DNA of 64,000 bases from Bacillota bacterium (GTDB lineage: Bacteria; Bacillota; Clostridia; Christensenellales; Aristaeellaceae), in NCBI GenBank assembly GCA_023459275.1, contig JAEWVC010000110.1, forward strand, positions 12,177-76,176, written 5' to 3'. The notes beneath the pieces were generated by a model. It did not search any database and was not told the DNA's origin. It worked only from the letters and a program-made list of their open reading frames with translations. The position numbers were made by a program, and so were the translations under genes. Below are positions 58,138-64,000 of the stretch, piece by piece. How positions within the stretch are numbered: position 1 is the first letter of the stretch; each line of letters opens with the position of its first letter.

Positions 58138-59328
58138 TTGCGTTATACATGGGAAAAACGGCTGGTAAGCCTTTTGTGCGTTTTGGCGCTGCTGCTGTCG
58201 TTATCCTCCGCCGCGCTGGGCGAAGAGGACAAGGATGTGTCGCTTTTTGGCACCGAGGACAAGAGTGACTTGGACGCGGAGGACCAGGCCCAGTGGGACC
58301 AGTGGGAGGCGGAGGAATCCGCCGTCACCTGGGCGGACGCGGAAGGCGCCATTTCCCTGGACGACCTGGACGACGAGCACGCGCAGATGCTGGCCGACCT
58401 TCAGGACAGCGGCTTGGCCGACATCGACCCTGAAGAGTTGGAAATCAATACGGATTTGCCGGACACCTATGTAAACATTCTTCTGCTGGGCGTGGACAGC
58501 CGCACGGATAACACGAAAACAGGTCTTTCCGACGTGATCATGATCCTGTCCATCAACAAGGAGACCGGAGAAATCAAGCTGTCCTCCATCGCGAGGGATA
58601 CCGCCGTGGCGGTTCCGGGCTTCAAAAACGTCTACCGCATCAACGTGGCCTACAAGTTCGGCTCCGATACGGAAGCGGAGCAGAAGGCGGACGGCGGCCC
58701 GAAGCTGGCCATGCGCACCGTGAACCGCAATTTTCAAATGAACGCCGAGCGGTTCGTGACCATCAACTTCTTCGGGCTGGCCGCCATCATCGACAGCCTG
58801 GGGGGCGTGGACATCGAACTGACCAAGGCGGAAGCCAACCGCATCAACTATGAACTGCGCAAGGAGCCTCTGGACAACGTGAAGCGGGACAAGGTGGAAG
58901 GCACCGCCGGCGTGCACCATCTGGACGGCATGCAGGCCGTGACCTACGCCCGCATCCGCGGCATCGACAACGATTTTATGCGCACCGCCCGCCAGCGCAA
59001 ACTCCTGGAGGTCCTTCTGGACATGGTCATCAAGGATATGGACATGAACAAGATGATGGACCTGATGGATTCGGTGCTGCCCTATGTATACACCAATATC
59101 AGCGCCGGCGAAATACTGGAGCTCGGGATCACCGTCCTGCAGTCCGGCCTCAAGGACAAACTCAGCACCGGGGAACCGCTCATCGCCCAGCACCGCCTGC
59201 CCATGGACCAGACCTACGGCTACAAGACCGTCAACGGGGCAAGCCTCGTATACATGAACAGCAAAAACTTCAAAACGAATATCGAAGCGCTCCACGAGTT
59301 CATTTACGGTCAAAGCTATTACAAATAA
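58138..59328 (+). CDS. LytR-CpsA-Psr (LCP) family protein
   Basis: A 396-residue protein. Residues 1-28 form a signal anchor (LVSLLCVLALLLSLSSAAL), then an unusual acidic, Trp-rich segment of about 75 residues (EDQAQWDQWEAEE) precedes the LCP domain (ILLLGVDSRTDNTKTGLSD, SIARDTAV, YARIRGIDNDFMRTARQRK). LCP enzymes attach teichoic acids or capsule to peptidoglycan. TTG 58138 follows GGGAGGAGGA by seven bases. A terminator follows. Confidence 0.9.
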   Translation: MRYTWEKRLVSLLCVLALLLSLSSAALGEEDKDVSLFGTEDKSDLDAEDQAQWDQWEAEESAVTWADAEGAISLDDLDDEHAQMLADLQDSGLADIDPEELEINTDLPDTYVNILLLGVDSRTDNTKTGLSDVIMILSINKETGEIKLSSIARDTAVAVPGFKNVYRINVAYKFGSDTEAEQKADGGPKLAMRTVNRNFQMNAERFVTINFFGLAAIIDSLGGVDIELTKAEANRINYELRKEPLDNVKRDKVEGTAGVHHLDGMQAVTYARIRGIDNDFMRTARQRKLLEVLLDMVIKDMDMNKMMDLMDSVLPYVYTNISAGEILELGITVLQSGLKDKLSTGEPLIAQHRLPMDQTYGYKTVNGASLVYMNSKNFKTNIEALHEFIYGQSYYK

Positions 59329-59343
59329 ATCAGCCGGGACCCT

Positions 59344-59380
59344 TGCCGCCGGACAAAGTGTATGTCCGGCGGCATTTTTT
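59344..59380 (+). terminator. Terminator of the LCP gene
   Basis: TGCCGCCGGACA pairs with TGTCCGGCGGCA around a seven-base loop, followed by six T. Confidence 0.9.
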
Positions 59381-59405
59381 GTCTGATAGGTTCTCAGGCC
59401 TCCGT

Positions 59406-59434
59406 TTGACAGAAAATGCTTCATATCCTATAAT
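59406..59434 (+). promoter_or_regulatory. Consensus promoter 1 of the xpaC-telA operon
   Basis: TTGACA (59406-59411), 17 bases, TATAAT (59429-59434): both boxes perfect. The gene starts 230 bases downstream. Confidence 0.8.
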
Positions 59435-59501
59435 AAATTGCATCGTTTCCGCAAAGCCTTTCCTCTCATGGAATTCTCATTCTTTTCTCATGCCCCATTG
59501 T

Positions 59502-59529
59502 TTGAACCCGCGTATAACTGTGTTATAAT
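59502..59529 (+). promoter_or_regulatory. Promoter 2 of the xpaC-telA operon
   Basis: TTGAAC (59502-59507), 16 bases, TATAAT (59524-59529). Transcription would start at the first base of the structured leader. Confidence 0.65.
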
Positions 59530-59537
59530 GGAAGCTG

Positions 59538-59633
59538 ATCCTAAACCCTTGGTGCCCCGCGCGCATGCTTTGCGCATAAAAATGCTGCTTTGCGCGGCTG
59601 TGCCTTTACGGCGGGGAAAAGCTGTTTTAGGAT
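59538..59633 (+). ncRNA. Structured 5' leader of xpaC-telA
   Basis: ATCCTAAA (59538-59545) pairs with TTTAGGAT (59626-59633), enclosing CCCCGC (59555-59560) with GCGGGG (59611-59616) and an inner GCGCA-rich stem. The nested stems begin at the predicted start of transcript 2 and end about 35 bases before the xpaC start. No U-run follows the structure. I recognise no known class. Confidence 0.5.
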
Positions 59634-59667
59634 AGTTCCGTAACTGTTACCGGATGGAGGATCGGTC

Positions 59668-60423
59668 ATGGCAAACAGGCAGGTTTCCCCCCGGGGGAAG
59701 AAAAACAGAAAAGGCACCGGAGCCGGCATACTGACCTTCGGGGTTGTTTTTGTGCTCTACGCTCTGCTGTTCCCCCTGTATAGAGTATGGGACTACATCC
59801 TGGCCGCCGCCGTTTCGCTGCTTCTTGGCAGGATCGTGGGCATCATGGGCTCCGGCCTGGATCTGAAGCCCAACAAACAGCAGGAGCAGGAACAGGCGGA
59901 GGAAGTCCTGCCGGAAACGGGCGACCCCGCCGCCGACGAGGTGATCCGCAAGGGCAATGAAATGATGCGGCAAATCCGGGAGGAGAACGACCTGATCCCC
60001 GATCCGGCGCTGTCCAGGCAGATGGATGATCTGGAAAGGCTGTGCGGGCAGATCTTCAAAACCGTGGCGGAACGGCCCAAAAAGGCCCCTCAAATCCGCC
60101 GGTTCATGGATTACTACCTGCCCACCACCCTGAAGATGCTCAAAAGCTACCGGGTCATGGATCAAAGGGAGGTCACGGGGCAAAACGCCCAGGATGCCCG
60201 CAGCCGCATCGTGAAAGCCATGGGCGTAGTGCTCACCGCATGCGGAAAGCAGCTGGAAACCCTCTACCATGACGATATGCTGGACGTCACCACCGATATC
60301 GAGGTGCTGGAGCAGATGCTCAAGCGTGACGGCCTGGTGGACACCGATTTTTCGGCCATGGGCAAGACGGCCGATGTTCCCGGCGCAATAGAAAGCGATC
60401 AAAACAAGGAGGAGCCAGTATGA
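59668..60423 (+). CDS. xpaC: XpaC family protein (pfam 5-bromo-4-chloroindolyl phosphate hydrolysis)
   Basis: A 251-residue protein: a basic N-terminus, two close hydrophobic segments (ILTFGVVFVLYALLFPLY, ILAAAVSLLLGRIVGIM; about 22-62), then a cytoplasmic helical domain. The family is named for a Bacillus effect on X-phosphate hydrolysis, but its true role is unknown. It nearly always precedes telA, as here, with an ATGA overlap. ATG 59668 follows GGATGGAGG. Confidence 0.88.
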   Translation: MANRQVSPRGKKNRKGTGAGILTFGVVFVLYALLFPLYRVWDYILAAAVSLLLGRIVGIMGSGLDLKPNKQQEQEQAEEVLPETGDPAADEVIRKGNEMMRQIREENDLIPDPALSRQMDDLERLCGQIFKTVAERPKKAPQIRRFMDYYLPTTLKMLKSYRVMDQREVTGQNAQDARSRIVKAMGVVLTACGKQLETLYHDDMLDVTTDIEVLEQMLKRDGLVDTDFSAMGKTADVPGAIESDQNKEEPV

Positions 60424-61601
60424 ACAGCCAGCAGGAATCCGTCCCCGTTCTCACCTTGACCCCCGATGTATCCCTCAAGGACAAGCAGGTGCTGGAAGAG
60501 ACCATCGCTGCCACCCAGGCACTGGCTCCCAAGGCTGCGGATACCACCCAGGTGGTGGTGGCCAGGCTGGACGACAGCCAGCTTACCCAGGAGGAAAAAA
60601 AGAGCATCCAGGATTTCATCGGCAGGCTGAATATTGAAAATCCCGACCATGTGCTCCTTTTTGGCGCGGATGCCCAAAAGAAGATCGCGGACTTTTCCGA
60701 CAAGGCGCTGGAGTATGTGAAAAGCAGCGAAACCGGCGAAGTGGGCGACATGCTGGCCGGGCTGGTCACGGAGCTCAAGGGCTTTGAGACGGACGCGGAA
60801 GAACCCAAAGGTATTAGGAAGCTTTTCAAGAGCGCCGGCCGGCAGATTGAGATGCTCAAGGCCCGCTATGAAAAAGTGGACGTCAACGTGGAGAACATCG
60901 CCGGAAGCCTGGAAAAGTACCAGGTGCAGCTGCTGAAGGATGTGGCCATGTTCAACCACCTGTACGACCAGAACACCCTTTACTTCAAAGAGCTGACCAT
61001 GTACATCATCGCCGGGGATGAAAAGCTGCAAACCGTGCGGGACAGCCGGCTCAAGGAACTGCGGGACAAGGCTGCCTCCTCCGGCGACGCCATGGACGCG
61101 CAGCGGGCCAACGACCTTGCCGCCATGTGCGACAGGTTTGAAAAAAAGCTCCATGACCTGAAGCTCACCCGCCAGGTGGCGCTGCAGATGGCCCCCCAGA
61201 TCCGCCTTTTGCAAAACAACGACAGCCTGCTGGTGGAGCGCATCCAAAGCACGCTGAGCAACACCCTTCCCCTGTGGAAGAGTCAAATGGTGCTGGCCCT
61301 GGGGCTGTACCACAGCCAGTCGGCGCTGAAAGCGCAGACAGCCGTCACCAACATGACCAACGAGCTTTTGAAGAAGAACGCCGAAACCCTCAAAATGGGC
61401 ACCATCGAAACCGCCAAGGAGGCCGAGCGCGGCATCATCGATATCGAGACGCTGGTGCAGACCAACCAGTCCCTTATCGACACCTTCAACGAGGTGATGC
61501 GCATTCAGACCGAAGGCCATCAAAAGCGCCTGGCGGCCGAAGCCACCCTGTACAAAATGGAGGGCGAGCTGAAAAGCAAGCTCCTGGAGCTGAAAAGGTA
61601 A
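60420..61601 (+). CDS. telA: Toxic anion resistance protein TelA
   Basis: A 393-residue soluble helical protein of the TelA/KlaA family over its full length, with the conserved regions QIEMLKARYEKVDVNVENI, HLYDQNTLYFKELTMYI and LVERIQSTLSNTLPLWKSQM. TelA proteins are associated with tellurite, lantibiotic and envelope-stress tolerance; the mechanism is unknown. It is coupled to xpaC upstream. No terminator is seen before the LemA-like gene 135 bp later. Confidence 0.93.
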   Translation: MNSQQESVPVLTLTPDVSLKDKQVLEETIAATQALAPKAADTTQVVVARLDDSQLTQEEKKSIQDFIGRLNIENPDHVLLFGADAQKKIADFSDKALEYVKSSETGEVGDMLAGLVTELKGFETDAEEPKGIRKLFKSAGRQIEMLKARYEKVDVNVENIAGSLEKYQVQLLKDVAMFNHLYDQNTLYFKELTMYIIAGDEKLQTVRDSRLKELRDKAASSGDAMDAQRANDLAAMCDRFEKKLHDLKLTRQVALQMAPQIRLLQNNDSLLVERIQSTLSNTLPLWKSQMVLALGLYHSQSALKAQTAVTNMTNELLKKNAETLKMGTIETAKEAERGIIDIETLVQTNQSLIDTFNEVMRIQTEGHQKRLAAEATLYKMEGELKSKLLELKR

Positions 61602-61736
61602 AGGCTGAAACGGGCAGCTTCCGAAAAGCCCTCCGCAGGAAGGTCTGTTTGTTTTGATTCTGAAATGGAAATATTAAACATTTATGGTATTATATTACAC
61701 ATCCGCTCAACAGTATGACAGTATGGAGGAATCAGC

Positions 61737-62282
61737 ATGAAAAACGCCGGGCGGACATTCCTGTGCCTGGTGATCACCCTGGCGCTGGTGCTTGGCGGCC
61801 TGGCGCTGGGCGCCCGCAAGGGCTGGACAGCCAAGGCCGGGAAGATCACGGATATGGTGGAGCAGGAAGGCGGCCTGAAAAGCATATTGGCCCTTCGCGC
61901 CACGGATGCCGGCAACCTGCTGGTGGTGGCCAGGCGCCACCTTGACAAGGAGGATGCCCGCATACAGGCTGTAGCGCAGGCCCGGGATGTGCTCAAAAGC
62001 GAAAGCTCCTCTCTTTCCCAGAAGCACGAAGCCAACCAGGCGTTGACGGATGCCGTGGGCACGCTGGCTGATGCGCTGAAAAGCCAAAAATCCCTTCAGG
62101 GCGACCCAAAGGACTTGAACTATGTGATCGCGCTTACAAAAGCCCTGGAGGTATACCTGGACGGGGAGGCCGTGGCCGCGTACAACGATGCGGCCGGCGC
62201 ATACAACAAGGGCCTGCGGGAATCCTTCAGCGGCTGGTTTGCCATGTTGACGGGCGTCCCCCAAATGCAGCTTTTCGATTGA
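61737..62282 (+). CDS. LemA-like membrane-anchored protein
   Basis: A 181-residue protein with one N-terminal membrane segment (FLCLVITLALVLGGLALG, about 8-26) and a helical body. The C-terminal AAYNDAAGAYNKGL...GWFAMLTG resembles the LemA signature AYNxxVxxYN...FP. LemA partners of TPM-domain proteins are common in bacteria. ATG 61737 follows ATGGAGGA. It has its own AT-rich upstream region (TATTAT near 61688), so it may have a separate promoter. Confidence 0.75.
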   Translation: MKNAGRTFLCLVITLALVLGGLALGARKGWTAKAGKITDMVEQEGGLKSILALRATDAGNLLVVARRHLDKEDARIQAVAQARDVLKSESSSLSQKHEANQALTDAVGTLADALKSQKSLQGDPKDLNYVIALTKALEVYLDGEAVAAYNDAAGAYNKGLRESFSGWFAMLTGVPQMQLFD

Positions 62283-62324
62283 TATCAGAACCTTTTGATC
62301 TGGCAAAGGAGAAGGAGAAGGAAC

Positions 62325-63194
62325 ATGGCGCGCCGCGGATTTTTAAAAAGCCTGGGCCTCGCGTTTATCATAGTGCTGCTGTCGGGCATGTTGACAGGCG
62401 CGCCGGCCGAACCCAGATACCCCGGGAAGACGGACCTGACGGTCTCCGACAATGCGAACATCTTCAGCCGGAAGATCGTCGACGACTTGACGGCTTTTCG
62501 CAAAACGCTGGAAAACGCAACCGGCGTTAAGCTTTGGGTCGTCACTGTCAACTTTCTGGACGGGGAGAGCGTGGAAGGCTATGGTCAGCAAGTGTTTGAC
62601 CGGTGGCAGCTTAATGACAACGACCTGCTGCTGCTCATGTCCTCGGGGGATGAGCAGGCGGTGACTGTCGCCGGAAAATCCCTCAAGGGATACTTTTCCG
62701 TGGATAACCAGCGGAATCTGCTGAACGCCCACTTCCTGGACAGTTTCCAACACGAGCAATATGAGGAGGCCTTTTCCAGATATATTCCCGAATTGGCCGC
62801 TTTCCTCGGCAAAAAGTTCGGCGTGACGGTTTCCACCGGAGCCCTGTTTGGCATTCCCGCCGCTTCGCCCACGCCGGAGCCCACCGTGCAGCCGGCCAAT
62901 GACAACGGCTGGATGAATTATCTTCCCGGCGGCAGTGATTTTCTCTCCGGGCTGTTGAACGGTCCCTATGCCACGGAACACCCCGCCAGCCGCCGGTCGC
63001 AAGTGGAAAAGGCTTCCGGCTTCAGCTTTGGTTCCCTGATCATCTTATTGCTCCTGTTCTCCCTGATCTTCGGCTCCCGCAGGCGGCACATGGGCGACCG
63101 CGCAGGCTGCATGGGCTGCGGCTGCGGTCCTTTGGGCTGGCTGGCTGCCGGCCTGGGGCTTGGCGAATTGTTCAAAAACAGGCGCCATTGGTAA
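62325..63194 (+). CDS. TPM-domain membrane protein (YgcG family)
   Basis: A 289-residue protein: signal/anchor at residues 8-27, TPM domain at about 35-165 (VSDNANIFSRKIVDDLTAF, NDNDLLLLMSSGDEQ, YFSVDNQRNLL), a Pro-rich linker, a second membrane segment at about 235-258 and a C-terminal Gly/Cys/Arg-rich tail (GCMGCGCGPLG). TPM domains are linked to envelope or photosystem repair and often pair with LemA. AAGGAGAAGG precedes ATG 62325, 42 bp after the LemA-like gene. Confidence 0.85.
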   Translation: MARRGFLKSLGLAFIIVLLSGMLTGAPAEPRYPGKTDLTVSDNANIFSRKIVDDLTAFRKTLENATGVKLWVVTVNFLDGESVEGYGQQVFDRWQLNDNDLLLLMSSGDEQAVTVAGKSLKGYFSVDNQRNLLNAHFLDSFQHEQYEEAFSRYIPELAAFLGKKFGVTVSTGALFGIPAASPTPEPTVQPANDNGWMNYLPGGSDFLSGLLNGPYATEHPASRRSQVEKASGFSFGSLIILLLLFSLIFGSRRRHMGDRAGCMGCGCGPLGWLAAGLGLGELFKNRRHW

Positions 63195-63299
63195 AGGCTA
63201 TCCGTTGTTTGTAAAAAACTTCACAAATTGTTCATATCTTCTGGGAAAGCAAGGCATGATTTCCCAACCTTGGCGCGTTGAATGGTTGAGGTGAAATTC

Positions 63300-63944
63300 A
63301 TGGCTGAACTGCTCATCATCGAAAGCGATAAATCGTCGGCCATAGCGATGGCGCAAGCCTTGACAAAGGCGGGCCATGGCTGCCGGGCCACAGAAAATCC
63401 CGCTCAGGCCAAGGAGTATCTAAACGCGCTTGGCGGCGGTTTGGTGATCATCAACGCACGCCTCCCCTGGAAGGAAAGCCATTCCTTTTTAGCTGGCCTC
63501 TCCATGCGCAAATGCCCCGTGCTGTTTATCACCAGGGAGCCCAACGCCAAAGCCCACCTGCAAGCGATGTATGCCGGCCCCAGCCGGGTTTTGGTAAGGC
63601 CGTTTTCCGACCAGGAACTGGTGGCGCTGGCGGAATCGCTGATGAAGGAGACGGAAAACCGGCTTACGCTGGGGGGCCTGGAGATCGATCTTGCCGACAA
63701 GGCCGTGCGGTTGGAGGGCGAGCCGCTGAATCTCACCGCCCAGGAGTTCGCGCTTTTACAGGCGCTCATGGAAAACCCGGAGACCGCCTTATCCAGAGAA
63801 CAGCTTTTAAGGACCGCCTGGGGGTATCAGGGCATCGGTGAAACGCGCACGGTGGATGTGCATGTACAAAGGCTTCGCAAAAAGCTGGGCGTGGACAGGA
63901 TCGAAACCGTGTACAAGCTGGGATACCGGCTGAAAATGGCGTAG
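63300..63944 (+). CDS. Atypical OmpR-family response regulator without phospho-acceptor Asp
   Basis: A 214-residue regulator with a receiver-like domain (1-120) and an OmpR winged helix (125-214; LTAQEFALLQALMEN, REQLLRTAWGYQ, TVDVHVQRLRKKLG). The residue that should be phosphorylated is Asn52 (VIIN52ARLPW instead of DxxLP), and the conserved Lys is Arg100 (VLVR100PF); the acidic pair Glu8-Asp10 remains. It probably acts without phosphorylation. No histidine kinase is seen before the window ends. ATG 63300 follows GAGGTG. Confidence 0.88.
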   Translation: MAELLIIESDKSSAIAMAQALTKAGHGCRATENPAQAKEYLNALGGGLVIINARLPWKESHSFLAGLSMRKCPVLFITREPNAKAHLQAMYAGPSRVLVRPFSDQELVALAESLMKETENRLTLGGLEIDLADKAVRLEGEPLNLTAQEFALLQALMENPETALSREQLLRTAWGYQGIGETRTVDVHVQRLRKKLGVDRIETVYKLGYRLKMA

Positions 63945-63970
63945 CCTCGTCTATAGCGCAACACAAACGG

Positions 63971-64000
63971 GGGGCCCCGCGGCACCGCCGGCCCCGCGGG
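63971..64000 (+). terminator. Hairpin cut by the window edge
   Basis: CCCGCGG (63976-63982) pairs with CCGCGGG (63994-64000) about 30 bases after the regulator stop. It may be a terminator or repeat; sequence beyond the edge is needed. Confidence 0.4.

Noticed and set aside
58201..59424. 407-residue minus-strand frame opposite the LCP gene
   Set aside because: Val/His/Asp-rich antisense frame; the LCP motifs are on the plus strand.
1..64000. CRISPR arrays, prophage, insertion sequences or integrated elements
   Set aside because: No regularly spaced repeats, transposase, integrase or phage structural genes were seen; the repeats are short, dispersed and non-coding.
1..64000. tRNA or rRNA genes
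   Set aside because: No cloverleaf with a GTTCRAnnC motif and CCA end, and no rRNA-like conserved stretch, was noticed; a tRNAscan run would settle it.

Overview
The window is GC-rich (about 60% by eye), tightly packed and fully bacterial. Shine-Dalgarno sites are strong and AGGAGG-like, and sigma-A promoters are near consensus. The gene set (CtsR-controlled clpB, OhrR, an AdoCbl riboswitch, an LCP wall enzyme, XpaC/TelA, MutS2, DUF1836) points to a Gram-positive anaerobe of the Bacillota, class Clostridia, probably gut-associated. Start choices rest on Shine-Dalgarno position and family length. No tRNA, rRNA, CRISPR array, transposase, integrase or phage gene was seen, so this looks like ordinary chromosome with many small intergenic repeats.

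Layout. 1-206: the 3' end of atpC. 0.4-10.2 kb: radical SAM enzyme, phosphoribosyltransferase, lipase-like hydrolase, E2-like acyltransferase with a degenerate active site, a membrane-anchored XRE regulator, MGMT protein, tyrosine phosphatase, and an AraC regulator divergent from a Gfo/Idh/MocA oxidoreductase plus sugar isomerase. 10.6-14.8 kb: secreted parvulin, orphan ZnuA-like binding protein, RdgB-like pyrophosphatase, GT8 glycosyltransferase. 14.8-19.8 kb: an orphan leader-peptide/structured-RNA region ahead of a MutS2 protein without an Smr domain, then a three-gene ABC-2 exporter. 19.8-25.7 kb: DUF1697 and DinB proteins, a YtrA-type GntR/ABC operon, a MATE pump, ferritin-like and DUF1858 proteins.

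26-34 kb: NAD synthetase with acetyltransferases and a HAD phosphatase, a disrupted flavodoxin coupled to an FMN-binding protein, and three secreted surface proteins (DUF6273, PIG-L deacetylase, phosphodiester glycosidase). 34-45 kb: EamA exporter, HerA-like ATPase, clpB, serine hydrolase, amidase, glutathione peroxidase with OhrR, and a BtuF-like protein under a cobalamin riboswitch. 44-55.2 kb: carbohydrate region with DeoR, LacI and inositol-phosphatase genes, a sugar ABC importer ending in a GH65 phosphorylase, and a secreted GH28-like hydrolase. 55-64 kb: SGNH hydrolase, DUF1836 regulator, RlmD, LCP protein, then xpaC-telA, LemA-like, TPM and a response regulator without its phospho-acceptor Asp.

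Intergenic regions carry at least four families of palindromic repeats: a MITE-like 65-162 bp family, CCAAAGGG palindromes, GGGGA-hairpin elements and single foreign-looking hairpins. They sit on gene boundaries, and in three places they appear to supply the stop codon of a neighbouring gene. The strongest leads for something undescribed are the leader-peptide RNA at 14.8-15.2 kb, the structured leader ahead of xpaC-telA with its downstream cluster, and the repeat families.
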